64,000 nucleotides of DNA from Microbacteriaceae bacterium 3FA27C10 (GTDB lineage Bacteria; Actinomycetota; Actinomycetes; Actinomycetales; Microbacteriaceae), in assembly GCA_005502775.1 (NCBI GenBank), contig SCNI01000005.1:62001-126000 (forward strand). The letters run 5' to 3'. A program made the translations under genes and the position numbers. The notes below the pieces were generated by a model that had not been told where the DNA came from, ran no database searches, and saw only the letters and a list, made by a program, of their open reading frames with translations. Below, piece by piece: positions 37,662-47,193 of this stretch (positions within the stretch are counted from its first letter, which is position 1; each line of letters begins with the position of its first letter).

Positions 37662-38534
37662 ATGTCCGACCCCCTCTCCGGATTCCTCGCCACCCTCGAC
37701 CTCGTCGACACGGGTGCGCGCACGCTCGAAGACATCTTCACGGGGCCCTCGCAGTGGATGCCGAACGGGCGCGTCTTCGGCGGCCAGGTGCTCGCGCAGT
37801 CGCTCGTGGCGGCCGTGCGCACCGTCACGCCCGACCGGGCGCCGCACTCGCTGCACGGGTACTTCCTGCGACCCGGCGACGCCGCGCAGCCCATCACCTT
37901 CGCGGTCGACCGCATCCACGACGGGCGCTCGTTCTCCACCCGCCGCACGCAGGCCTACCAGAACGGGGTGCCGATCCTCTCGGCCATCCTGTCGTTCCAG
38001 ACCGAGGACGCCGGGCTCGAGCACCAGGCCGAGATGCCCACCGATCTCCCCGGCCCCGAGGAACTGCCGAGCGCGGTCGAGGTGCTGTCGACCATCGATC
38101 ACCCCGTCGCCGCGACCTGGGCGCGCGAGCGTGCCTTCGACATGCGGCACGTGCCTTCGCCCATCTACTTCACAGTGGACGGCGAGCGGCGTGCGCATCA
38201 GGCCGTGTGGATCCGGGCGCTCGGGCGGCTGCCCGACGACCCCAACATCCACCGCGCCGCCCTCGCCTACGCGAGCGACTACGCCATCCTGGAGCCGGCG
38301 ATGCGCCGGCACGGCGTCGCCTGGGCCCGGCCCGACCTCAAGATGGCGAGCCTCGACCACGCGATGTGGTGGCATCGCCCTGCGCGAGCCGACGAGTGGA
38401 TCCTGTACACCCAGGCCTCGCCGAGCGCGAGCGGAGGGCGGGCGCTCGCCACCGGCAGCATGTTCGACACCGAGGGCCGCCTCGTGGCCACGGTGGCGCA
38501 AGAGGGCATGCTGCGCGTCGGCTCGGGCTCCTAG
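37662..38534 (+). CDS. Acyl-CoA thioesterase II (TesB-like)
   Basis: 290 residues with the double-hotdog fold of TesB: NGRVFGGQVLAQSLVAAVRT (~35-54), SLHGYFLRPGDAAQPI (~62-77) and in the second half AALAYASDYAILEPAM plus SLDHAMWWHRPARADEWILY. Hydrolyses medium- and long-chain acyl-CoAs. ATG 37662 preceded by GGAGG. Divergent from the hypothetical gene, about 84 bases away, and facing the small thioesterase downstream. Confidence 0.92.
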   Translation: MSDPLSGFLATLDLVDTGARTLEDIFTGPSQWMPNGRVFGGQVLAQSLVAAVRTVTPDRAPHSLHGYFLRPGDAAQPITFAVDRIHDGRSFSTRRTQAYQNGVPILSAILSFQTEDAGLEHQAEMPTDLPGPEELPSAVEVLSTIDHPVAATWARERAFDMRHVPSPIYFTVDGERRAHQAVWIRALGRLPDDPNIHRAALAYASDYAILEPAMRRHGVAWARPDLKMASLDHAMWWHRPARADEWILYTQASPSASGGRALATGSMFDTEGRLVATVAQEGMLRVGSGS

Positions 38535-38627
38535 CCCGCGCGCTCCCGCGCCTTCGCCGACCCGTCCGTCCGTGCCGTCACTGTGCCCGAAGGGCGGCAC
38601 GAGCTGACGGCTCGAGGGAATCAGCCG

Positions 38628-39110
38628 TCAGGCGCGGCGGCGGAAACTCAGCGGCTCGTCGAGGTAGGGCTCCCATGCTTCGCGCTCGTGCGGCAGGATG
38701 CGCCGGGGCCGCTCGGTCTCGGCGTCGACGAGCACGAGCGTGGTGGAGGCTTTCACGAAGGTGATCCGCGGCTCGATGCCGAGCGGGGTCTTGATCTCGT
38801 AGTACACGTCGAGGCTCGCGCCGCCGAGGTGCCCGATCCAGAGTTCGACGTCGATCGGCTGCCGGATGTAGGGCATCGACCGCACGTACTCGATCTCCTG
38901 GCGGGAGATCACGCTCTTCGTGTCGGCGCCGGGCCCGGCATCCATCACCGCTGTCGTCCACGCCGCCTGGCTGCGGTCGGCGAGATCGCCGTCGACCCAG
39001 AAGGCGAAGACGCGCGCCTCTTCGAGGATCTTGAGCATCGAGGCGTTGTTGACGTGCCCGTAGGCGTCGAGGTCGCTCCACCGGAGCTGGATCGGAACGT
39101 GCAGTCGCAT
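38628..39110 (-). CDS. 4-hydroxybenzoyl-CoA-type hotdog thioesterase
   Basis: 160 residues. The acyl-CoA thioesterase hotdog signature WSDLDAYGHVNNASMLKILE (~11-30) is intact, with the catalytic Asp near residue 15. ATG 39110 is the first good start; upstream reading is unsupported. Starts 17 bases after ettA, same strand, so coexpressed. In M. tuberculosis a thioesterase-like gene (Rv2475c) sits close to the EttA gene, as I recall. Substrate not known. Confidence 0.88.
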   Translation of the reverse strand: MRLHVPIQLRWSDLDAYGHVNNASMLKILEEARVFAFWVDGDLADRSQAAWTTAVMDAGPGADTKSVISRQEIEYVRSMPYIRQPIDVELWIGHLGGASLDVYYEIKTPLGIEPRITFVKASTTLVLVDAETERPRRILPHEREAWEPYLDEPLSFRRRA

Positions 39111-39127
39111 GGAACCCGCGCTTCTAC

Positions 39128-40810
<1,683 letters not shown>

Positions 40811-40812
40811 AC

Positions 40813-41334
40813 CTACCAGTCTATGGCGCGGGTCTGGCCGACCAGGCACGCGCCGGTGCCGAGGGCCGGCGCCACGAGGCTCTCGTAGTGGCCCTGGCCG
40901 TACTGCCCGATGAGGCAGTCGTCGCCCCAGCGCACGGAGAACTGGATGGAGTCGGCGGCCACTCCCACGGTGGTGGTGTCGGGGGTGACCTGCATGGCCG
41001 CGATGTCGAAGCCGTTGGTACGCAGGTTGCTCGTGAAGTCCTGCCCGCCGGCGCCCGGGTTGCTCGCGATGAGCGCCTGGTTCACCGAGTCGAAGAAGGC
41101 CTTGTTGTCAGCCGCGCTGCCCGACGGGTCTAGTGCACCCGCCGTCGCTGTGGGAGCCGCTGTGGGCGTGGCCGACGAGACGCTCGGGCTCGGGGCCGCG
41201 GAGCTGGGTGCCGGGTTCGACGACGGCGTGCATCCGGCCAGCACCACGGTCAACGCCACCGGCACGAGCACGCCCAGCGCCCAGCGCATCCTCGACCGGT
41301 CTCGGGTCTCCGACTCGCCAGCTCTCGTCTGCAT
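40813..41334 (-). CDS. Small secreted lipoprotein of unknown function
   Basis: 173 residues. Signal MRWALGVLVPVALTVVLAGC carries lipobox LAGC; after the Cys a Ser/Pro/Thr-rich linker (PSSNPAPSSAAPSPSVSSAT) leads to a ~105-residue folded domain (QALIASNPGAGGQDF and GVAADSIQFSVRWGDDC), resembling DUF6993. The start is uncertain: ATG 41334 adds 15 polar residues before the signal, whereas ATG 41289 gives the compact lipoprotein signal and is equally likely. Upstream of ettA with a 2-base gap. Confidence 0.78.
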   Translation of the reverse strand: MQTRAGESETRDRSRMRWALGVLVPVALTVVLAGCTPSSNPAPSSAAPSPSVSSATPTAAPTATAGALDPSGSAADNKAFFDSVNQALIASNPGAGGQDFTSNLRTNGFDIAAMQVTPDTTTVGVAADSIQFSVRWGDDCLIGQYGQGHYESLVAPALGTGACLVGQTRAIDW

Positions 41335-41438
41335 CGCTTGCGGTGTCCTCTCGTTTGCGGTGCCACTGGGGCCGCGGCCGGGTGAGGCCTCCCTGAGTTT
41401 ATGCGGTGCTCACCGGATTCGCCTGGGAGACCGCCTCA

Positions 41439-41933
41439 TCAGAACGGAACCAGGGTGCCGCCTGCGGCGACACCGCTCTCCGCGGATTCGCCGTCTCCGG
41501 CTCCCTCGCCCGAAGGCACCGGAGAGCTCGGCCACTCGGGTTCGGTTCCTGCCGGGGCTCCCCCGCCGGGCGGGGAGTTCAGCACCCGGGTGTGCACCGA
41601 GGTGCCGAAGGTGAGGTCGTGACCCACCGCATCCGCTTCGAGGTCGATGGTGATGCCCGACTTCTCGCCGCTCTCCCAGGAGCGGATGCGCAGCCGCCCG
41701 GACACCAGCACGTGCTGGCCGCGTTCGAGCGAGGTGACGAGGTTGAGGGCGAGCTGCCGGAACGCGGTGACGGTGTACCAGTTGGTCTCGGCGTCGACCC
41801 ACTTGTTGTTCGCCTTGTCGAACTTGCGCTGGCCCGAGGCCAGCCGGAAGCTCGTGATGTCGAGGCCCGAGTTCGTGGTGATGTGCCGCGGCGCCGTGGC
41901 GACGACGCCGGTGAGGGTCATGAGGTCGGGCAT
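41439..41933 (-). CDS. ssb: Single-stranded DNA-binding protein paralogue
   Basis: 164 residues. OB-fold over residues 1-110: TLTGVVATAPRHITTNSGLD at the start, then FRLASGQRKFDKANNKWVDA, NWYTVTAFRQLALNLVTSLE and GQHVLVSGRLRIRSWES. The tail is Ser/Glu/Gly-rich and ends GTLVPF, keeping the terminal Pro-Phe but not the acidic tip (such as DDDIPF). It is not beside rpsF/rpsR, so it is probably the second SSB (like M. tuberculosis Rv2478c), used under stress rather than in replication. Confidence 0.88.
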   Translation of the reverse strand: MPDLMTLTGVVATAPRHITTNSGLDITSFRLASGQRKFDKANNKWVDAETNWYTVTAFRQLALNLVTSLERGQHVLVSGRLRIRSWESGEKSGITIDLEADAVGHDLTFGTSVHTRVLNSPPGGGAPAGTEPEWPSSPVPSGEGAGDGESAESGVAAGGTLVPF

Positions 41934-42000
41934 GGGGTTCTCCTTCTGGGGTCGATGCGTGTTGACGGATCGATTCTGCGAGCCAGGCGGAAAGCAGAAC

Positions 42001-42035
42001 GACCGGGGAGCACATCTGTGGATGGATCCCCGGTC
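42001..42035 (-). terminator. Hairpin after msrA
   Basis: Perfect 9-base arms GACCGGGGA (42001-42009) and TCCCCGGTC (42027-42035) with a 17-base loop, 28 bases past the msrA stop on the minus strand and ahead of ssb. A short pyrimidine run follows on the minus strand. Confidence 0.6.
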
Positions 42036-42062
42036 GCCCGTGGTTGTGGAGAAGCAGTGGTC

Positions 42063-42590
42063 TCAGGCGGCCTTGATGTAGCTCGCGTAGGCCTTGCGCA
42101 CCTTCGTGACCTTCGGCACGGCGACGGCCATGCAGTAGCCCTGGCCGGGGTTCTTGGCGAAGAAGTCCTGGTGGTACTCCTCGGCTCGGTAGAACTCGCC
42201 GAGCGGCTCGAGGGTCGTGACGACCCCGCCGTCCCACAGCTCTCCGGCGCGCACGAGCGCGGCCTCGAAGAGGGCCTTCTGCTCGTCACCGTCGTAGAAC
42301 ATGGCCGAGCGGTACTGCGTGCCGACGTCGTTGCCCTGCCGGTTCAGCTGGCGCGGGTCGTGCAGGGTGAAGAAGACGTCGAGGATGATGTCGGCCGGGA
42401 TCACGGCGGGGTCGAAGGTGACCGCGACGACCTCCGCGTGACCCGTGGTGCCCGTGCAGACCTGTTCGTAGCTGGGGTTCGGCACGGTTCCTCCGGCGTA
42501 GCCCGACACGACGTCCTGCACCCCCTCGAGTGTGCGGTAGACGGCATCCAGGCACCAGAAGCAGCCTCCGGCGAGCACGAAAGTTTCCAT
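42063..42590 (-). CDS. msrA: Peptide-methionine (S)-S-oxide reductase MsrA
   Basis: 175 residues. Repairs oxidised methionine in proteins. The active-site GGCFWCLDA (9-17) holds the catalytic Cys, and VVSGYAGGTVPNPSYEQVC (~27-45) and EYHQDFFAKNPGQGYC (~137-152) complete the family pattern with a resolving Cys near the C-terminus. Length is standard. Upstream of ssb, divergent from the 82-residue gene. No MsrB gene is nearby. Confidence 0.96.
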   Translation of the reverse strand: METFVLAGGCFWCLDAVYRTLEGVQDVVSGYAGGTVPNPSYEQVCTGTTGHAEVVAVTFDPAVIPADIILDVFFTLHDPRQLNRQGNDVGTQYRSAMFYDGDEQKALFEAALVRAGELWDGGVVTTLEPLGEFYRAEEYHQDFFAKNPGQGYCMAVAVPKVTKVRKAYASYIKAA

Positions 42591-42649
42591 GCTCGGATTC
42601 TACGACGCCCCGGGGAACGGATGTCGGTGGTCGCCTCTAGCGTTCAGGC

Positions 42650-42898
42650 ATGGACACGACGACTCAGACAGGCCTCCGCCACCCGGAGCTGCGCCGGGTG
42701 CGCGAGGGGTATTGGCGCGTCACGGCGGCATCCGGCCTCGTGCTCGGCTACGTCGAGCAGCTACAGGCCGAGCAGAGCGGTGAGCGCCGCTACCGGGCCA
42801 GGCGCCTGCACGCCGCCGCCTCCTTCGCGACCGCCGCGCGCCTCTCCGACATCGGCGAGTTCGCCAGCCGAGAGGAGGCCGCCGAATGCCTGCGGTGA
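42650..42898 (+). CDS. Small basic hypothetical protein
   Basis: 82 residues, Arg/Ala-rich (TGLRHPELRRVREGYWRVT, RRYRARRLHAAASFATAARL), no membrane segment. Divergent from msrA over 59 bases. It has no motif I recognise; short length and a lack of other evidence keep confidence moderate. Confidence 0.6.
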   Translation: MDTTTQTGLRHPELRRVREGYWRVTAASGLVLGYVEQLQAEQSGERRYRARRLHAAASFATAARLSDIGEFASREEAAECLR

Positions 42899-42994
42899 GC
42901 CTGCAGCGGGGCCGCCCGGGGGTGTTGCTGGCAGTTCGTGGCGCACCGGCTCGTCGCCCCGGGCTACACCTCGAGCGGGGGTAGTGTGCCGCTC

Positions 42995-43834
42995 ATGGAA
43001 TGGTGGAACTCTTTCGTCAACTGGCTCTCCTCGACCGATGGCCGCTTCGTCGTGTCGGGCATCGTGGTGCCGGTGGTCGCGATCATCGTGGCGGGCCTCG
43101 TGGCAGCCTGGATCGCCTCCGGCTCCGTCAAGCGCCTTCTCGCCAAGCACGACCGCGAGCTCAAGATCGCCGCGATCGCCTCACTCATCGACGCGGCCGA
43201 GCAGGCCTCGGTCTGGAACTCGCTGACCCCCCAGGAGCAGATCCTCTCCGACCGCGCCACCGGCCAGTCCGACATCCAGGTGCGGCTGCTCCCCATCAAG
43301 GGAGCGGATGTCGCAGCCAACTGGGCCGCGCACGCCCTCGCCGAGATGAAGCGCAACTCCGCCACCTTCGGCTACCAGGTGGAGCCGGCCGTGTTCGAGT
43401 TCCGCGACCGCCTGATCGAGTGGCAGCAGCGCCCCGGGCGCGCCAAGCGCGTCTTCGAGGCCGACCTCGCGCGCTGGTCGGCCGAGGACGCCTCCTCCGA
43501 GCGCGAACTGCTCGCGCAGCAGGATGCCTGGGTCGCGCAGCAGCACCACGCCCAGTACGCCGCCCCCGCCGCCCCTCCCGTGCCGGAGCAGCAGCCGGCG
43601 CCGGCCTACGCCTCCACCGCGGTCCTCACCCCCGCCTCTCCCCTGCCCCCCACGCACGAGCCGCGGCCGACGGTGCAGCAGGTGGCTTCCGGCACCGGCA
43701 CCCGCGGGGTGGCTCCGGGCGCCTCCCCGATCGGCGAACTCGAATACACCACCGACCCGGGCGAGGCGCGCGCCGCCGGCGAGATGCCGCCGCCCGTCAA
43801 CGCCTTCCCGCCGCGCAGCTCCGGCACCGAATAG
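42995..43834 (+). CDS. Membrane-anchored hypothetical protein
   Basis: 279 residues. One N-terminal membrane helix (VSGIVVPVVAIIVAGLVAAW, ~18-37), a helical cytoplasmic-type region (KRLLAKHDRELKIAAIASLI and RDRLIEWQQRPGRAKRVFEA), and a Pro/Ala-rich low-complexity tail (PAAPPVPEQQPAPAYAS). ATG 42995 is preferred because the upstream 19 codons are not signal-like. It precedes tRNA-Arg. No function can be assigned. Confidence 0.72.
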   Translation: MEWWNSFVNWLSSTDGRFVVSGIVVPVVAIIVAGLVAAWIASGSVKRLLAKHDRELKIAAIASLIDAAEQASVWNSLTPQEQILSDRATGQSDIQVRLLPIKGADVAANWAAHALAEMKRNSATFGYQVEPAVFEFRDRLIEWQQRPGRAKRVFEADLARWSAEDASSERELLAQQDAWVAQQHHAQYAAPAAPPVPEQQPAPAYASTAVLTPASPLPPTHEPRPTVQQVASGTGTRGVAPGASPIGELEYTTDPGEARAAGEMPPPVNAFPPRSSGTE

Positions 43835-43892
43835 CCCTCCGGCCCTGATCCACGTCGGGTCATCAGCCCCGAGGTAGTACGCTTCTCGCGTC

Positions 43893-43965
43893 GCCCCTGT
43901 AGCTCAGTGGATAGAGCACCGGCCTTCTAATCCGTTTGTCGCTGGTTCGAATCCAGCCAGGGGCA
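43893..43965 (+). tRNA. tRNA-Arg (anticodon TCT)
   Basis: Acceptor GCCCCTG/CAGGGGC, D stem GCTC/GAGC, T arm GCTGG TTCGAAT CCAGC, discriminator A. Anticodon loop CTTCTAA gives TCT, arginine AGA. The anticodon stem CCGGC/TCCGT pairs at only the three central positions, the outer and inner pairs being C/T mismatches. CCA not encoded. Confidence 0.93.
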
Positions 43966-43996
43966 CCCTCGTCGACAGAACCGGGCTCGAACACGA

Positions 43997-44923
43997 TCAG
44001 CCGAGAGAGACGTCTCCTGAGCGACTCCGCACGGCGTCGAGGCGAGCGAGGGTGCCGGCGTCGAGGCGCAGCGCTCCCGCAGCCACATTCACTTCGAGAT
44101 GCGCCTCGTCACCGGTGCCCGGGATGAGCAGGATGTTCGGGGCATGGTGCAGAAGCCAGGCCAGCCCGAGCTGCGCCGGGGTGCATCCGGATTCCGCAGC
44201 CACGGCCTGCACGACCGGCTCGTCGACCACCTTCGGCATCTGCGGGAATGCTCCGCCGAGCGGGAAGAACGGCATCCACGCGATGCCTTCCGCGAGGCAC
44301 AGCCGCAGCATCTCCTCGTCGTCGCGCGAGACCAGGCTGTAGGAGTTCTGCACGCTCACGATCCCCGCCGGGAGGGCCTGTCGCAGGCCGTCGATGGTCA
44401 CGGCGCTGAGGCCGATCGCACCGATCACTCCCTCGGAGCGCATCGTGGTCATCACCGCCAGCTGGTCGTCGAGCGCAACGTCCTGGTCTCCGGATGCGCG
44501 GAGCCCGGGCCCCGTGTCGAGCCGGCGCAGGTTGACCACGGGGAGGCGATCCACGCCGAGACTCCGCAGGTTGGCCTCGACGCTGGCCCGGAGCTCCTCC
44601 GGGCGCTGCGCCGGACGCAGAGGGAGCGGGCCCTCGGTATTCGGGTCCGCGCCCACCTTGCTCACGACCACGACCCCGTCTTCGGGCCGGAGGGCGTCGC
44701 GCAGCATCCCGTTCACGAGCCCGTTCCCGTAGAACTCGGCCGTGTCGACGTGCGTGATGCCGAGCTCGACCGCCCGGCGGAGAAGTGCGGTGGCCGCGTG
44801 CCGGTCGGCGTGCAGCCGCTCGAGCTGCATCGCGCCGTACCCGATGCGTGAGACCGTTCGGCCGGCCAGGGCTCCGGGGCCGCCGGCGAGAGGGCGAGGG
44901 GTGTCGATCGTCTGTTCCGGCAT
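43997..44923 (-). CDS. Aldo/keto reductase
   Basis: 308-residue NADPH-dependent oxidoreductase of the (beta/alpha)8 superfamily. The catalytic Asp-Tyr pair shows in HVDTAEFYGNGLVNGML (~58-74), with VVVSKVGADP (Lys) and SVQNSYSLVSRDDEEML further on. Substrate unknown. Divergent from the TetR gene, with two operator-like repeats between them, so TetR probably controls it. Confidence 0.93.
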   Translation of the reverse strand: MPEQTIDTPRPLAGGPGALAGRTVSRIGYGAMQLERLHADRHAATALLRRAVELGITHVDTAEFYGNGLVNGMLRDALRPEDGVVVVSKVGADPNTEGPLPLRPAQRPEELRASVEANLRSLGVDRLPVVNLRRLDTGPGLRASGDQDVALDDQLAVMTTMRSEGVIGAIGLSAVTIDGLRQALPAGIVSVQNSYSLVSRDDEEMLRLCLAEGIAWMPFFPLGGAFPQMPKVVDEPVVQAVAAESGCTPAQLGLAWLLHHAPNILLIPGTGDEAHLEVNVAAGALRLDAGTLARLDAVRSRSGDVSLG

Positions 44924-44954
44924 GAAGGGGCCTCCGTGTGCGATGATGACCTAA

Positions 44955-45006
44955 GCGGAGGTTCCTCCACTAAAGACGACCGTAACATTAACGGAGGTTC
45001 CTCCGC
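44955..45006. promoter_or_regulatory. Paired TetR operator repeats
   Basis: GCGGAGGTTCCTCCAC (44955-44970) and ACGGAGGTTCCTCCGC (44991-45006) each contain arms GGAGG/CCTCC around a TT centre. Centres are 36 bases apart. The second copy includes the GGAGG ribosome site of the TetR gene. The pair lies in the AKR-TetR divergent region, as expected for autoregulation. Confidence 0.8.
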
Positions 45007-45007
45007 T

Positions 45008-45604
45008 TTGACCCCGGCAGACTCTCAGCGCCCCTTGCGAGCGGATGCGCAGCGCAACCGCGAACTGCTCCTCGCCGCCGCGCGCACCGCCTTCGCCGCG
45101 CACGGCGACTCGGCTCCGCTGGAGGGCATCGCACGCGACGCCGGCGTGGGCATCGGCACGCTCTACCGCAATTTCCCGACCCGCGAATCCCTCGTCGAAG
45201 GCGTCTACGCCGCCGAGCTCGACGAGGTCGCCGCTCACGCCGACGTGCTGCTCGGCAGCCTCCCCCCCGACCTGGCGCTCCGCTCGTGGATGGACCGATA
45301 CAGCGGCTTCATCGCCACCAAGCGCGGGATGCTGCAGACTCTCCGCAGCGGATGGGAGAGCGGGCGCATGGCGGCTCCCACCACCCGCGTTCGCGTGACC
45401 CGCGCCATCGCGGGCTTCCTCGCCGCCGGCGTCGACGCCGGGGTGTTCCGCCCGGATGTGCAGGCCGACGACGTGACCGCGCTCCTGCTCGGCGCCTTCC
45501 TCTCCGCGGCGCCCGACCGCACCCCCGAGCAGACCGGGCGCCTGCTCGACCTCATCGTCGACGCCCTGCGCGCGGGGCAGCCGGTGCTCACGCCGCGAGC
45601 GTAG
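45008..45604 (+). CDS. TetR-family transcriptional regulator
   Basis: 198 residues from TTG 45008. HTH region RNRELLLAAARTAFAAHG, LEGIARDAGVGIGTLYRNFP (~14-55) and a helical ligand domain. The TTG start is chosen because GGAGG is 10 bases before it; in-frame extension to an ATG at 44936 would place the operators inside the coding region and lacks a ribosome site. It is divergent from the aldo/keto reductase and shares a control region with two palindromes. A truncated amidohydrolase follows it immediately. Confidence 0.9.
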   Translation: MTPADSQRPLRADAQRNRELLLAAARTAFAAHGDSAPLEGIARDAGVGIGTLYRNFPTRESLVEGVYAAELDEVAAHADVLLGSLPPDLALRSWMDRYSGFIATKRGMLQTLRSGWESGRMAAPTTRVRVTRAIAGFLAAGVDAGVFRPDVQADDVTALLLGAFLSAAPDRTPEQTGRLLDLIVDALRAGQPVLTPRA

Positions 45605-45605
45605 T

Positions 45606-46056
45606 GTGCAGGCCATACAGATCATCGCCATCGAAGACCACTGGACCTCGCCCGAGCCGACCGCCGCGCTCACGGCATTGCTTCCTGTGGAGGGCGACGA
45701 GAGCCTGGCCTTCAACGAGATGGGCGACAGCCTCGCCCGGCTCGACGACCTCGACGACGCGCGCATCGCAGCGATGGACAAGCAGGGCGCCGAACTGCAG
45801 ATCCTCTCAGTGGCTCCCCCGGCGACCGGGCCGCTCGCTCACGCCGCCGCGCGCTCGTTCAGCCTCGAGTTCGACGACCGTGCCGCGGCCTCGGTCGAGC
45901 GCCACCCCGCACGGCTTCGCGCGCTGTACACCCTGCCGATGGCCCACCCGGCTGCCGTGGCCGGCGAGCTGGAGCGCGCATCCGGGCTCGGCTTCGTGGG
46001 CGCCATGGTCTACGGCCGAGCGGATGCGCGGCGCGGCGCCCGACCGGACGGTCGCC
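45606..46056 (+). pseudogene. Truncated amidohydrolase-2 remnant
   Basis: The first ~135 codons (IIAIEDHWTSPEPTAALTAL, then QILSVAPPATGPLAHAAARS, RLRALYTLPMAHPAAVAGEL and GLGFVGAMVYGRA) resemble the N-terminal third of amidohydrolase-2/decarboxylase-type TIM barrels. The usual metal-binding HxxH region and catalytic Asp that follow are missing: around 46040 the homology stops and the sequence continues as the antisense 3' end of the SCO4848-like gene. The GTG start overlaps the TetR stop. It appears to be a gene truncated by deletion; some short product might still be made. Confidence 0.65.
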
Positions 46057-46320
46057 TCAGGCGCCGACGAGCGCCACGATCCCCACGACGAGCGACACGA
46101 GGGCGATCAGCAGCGAGACGCCGATCAGCACCGCGTGCACGATCAGGAACGGCGTCGGCTTGCCCGCGGCATCCCGGGCCCGCTCGTCGCGGTTGACCCG
46201 CTTGAAGAACTGGGGCCACACGATGGCGTTCCAGGCGGCGTTGACGAAGAGCAGGATGGCGAGTGTCGTGATCATCGCGAGCCAGTCTACGAGCCGGATG
46301 CCGGGCATCCTGACGGGCAC
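46057..46320 (-). CDS. SCO4848-type small membrane protein
   Basis: 87 residues with two hydrophobic helices (LAMITTLAILLFVNAAWNAI, FLIVHAVLIGVSLLIALVSL) separated by a basic loop (PQFFKRVNRDERARDAAGK). The pattern IVWPQFFKR...IVHAVLIGVS is of the actinobacterial SCO4848 family, of unknown function. ATG positions at 46320 and 46308 are both possible. Divergent from orn over 58 bases, as in some other actinobacteria. Confidence 0.82.
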   Translation of the reverse strand: MPVRMPGIRLVDWLAMITTLAILLFVNAAWNAIVWPQFFKRVNRDERARDAAGKPTPFLIVHAVLIGVSLLIALVSLVVGIVALVGA

Positions 46321-46378
46321 CAGGCCCGGCCCGGTGCCTCCGGAAGCCCGTGTCCGAGGCCGAGGCTAGACTCGCAGC

Positions 46379-46999
46379 ATGAGTTCTTCCTCCGACCGTC
46401 TCGTGTGGATCGACTGCGAGATGACGGGGCTCGACCTCGAGATCGACGAGCTGGTGGAGGTCGCGGTGGTCGTCACCGACTTCGATCTCGCGCTCGTCGA
46501 TCCGGGGTTCAGCATCGTGATCAAGCCAGACGACTCCGCACTCGCGAACATGAACGACTTCGTCACGAAGATGCACGAGACCAGCGGGCTCTCTGACGAG
46601 ATCCCGAACGGTGTGAGCCTCGCCGATGCCGAGTACCAGGTGCTCGAGTACATCCTGAAGCACGTGCCGGCCGCGCAGCAGGCGCCTCTCGCGGGCAACA
46701 CCATCGGCACCGATCGCGCCTTCCTCGCCAAGTACATGCCGCGCGTCGACGGTCACCTGCACTACCGCTCGATCGACGTCTCCTCCATCAAGGAGCTCTC
46801 GCGCCGCTGGTTCCCCCGGGTGTACTTCAACGCGCCCGAGAAGGCGGGCGGCCACCGCGCCCTCGCCGACATCCTCGAGTCGATCCGAGAGCTCGAGTAC
46901 TACCGCAAAGCGGTCTTCATCGGGGAGCCCGGACCCACCTCCGCGGAGCTCAAAACCATCTCTTCCGACGTGGTGCGCGAATTCGGCTCGCGTTTGTAA
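46379..46999 (+). CDS. orn: Oligoribonuclease
   Basis: 206 residues. 3'-5' exonuclease degrading 2-5-nt RNAs and linear pGpG. DEDDh catalytic residues appear as VWIDCEMTGLDLEIDELVE (~9-27), GNTIGTDRAFLAKYMPRV and YFNAPEKAGGHRALADILES with the catalytic His. Length is normal. Divergent from the SCO4848 gene and followed by tRNA-His. Confidence 0.97.
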   Translation: MSSSSDRLVWIDCEMTGLDLEIDELVEVAVVVTDFDLALVDPGFSIVIKPDDSALANMNDFVTKMHETSGLSDEIPNGVSLADAEYQVLEYILKHVPAAQQAPLAGNTIGTDRAFLAKYMPRVDGHLHYRSIDVSSIKELSRRWFPRVYFNAPEKAGGHRALADILESIRELEYYRKAVFIGEPGPTSAELKTISSDVVREFGSRL

Positions 47000-47047
47000 T
47001 AGAATGTTTCCTCGTTGCCCTGCAATCCTGATTGCGGCGGTGACCAT

Positions 47048-47124
47048 GGTGGATATAGCTCAGTTGGTAGAGCGCTGGCTTGTGGTGCCGGATGTCGCGG
47101 GTTCGAGTCCCGTTATTCACCCCA
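47048..47124 (+). tRNA. tRNA-His (anticodon GTG)
   Basis: Acceptor GTGGATA/TATTCAC, D stem GCTC/GAGC, anticodon stem CTGGC/GCCGG around loop TTGTGGT, T arm GCGGG TTCGAGT CCCGT. G-1 at 47048 is encoded and would pair with C73, typical of tRNA-His. The 3' CCA is also encoded (47122-47124), unlike the other tRNAs here. Confidence 0.95.
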
Positions 47125-47125
47125 C

Positions 47126-47144
47126 GGGCGGCTTAGGGCCGCCC
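47126..47144 (+). terminator. Short hairpin after tRNA-His
   Basis: Perfect 7-base arms GGGCGGC/GCCGCCC with a TTAGG loop, two bases after the encoded CCA. No T-run; terminator or processing hairpin. Confidence 0.45.
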
Positions 47145-47193
47145 ACGACCTCCTGATCGCCGGATGCGGTCGCAACCGGGTGATCGAGGCAGC

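Noticed and set aside
44936-45007. TetR start at ATG 44936
   Set aside because: The extra 24 residues (CDDDLSGGSSTKDDRNING...) are translations of the two operator palindromes and lack a ribosome site; TTG 45008 has one.
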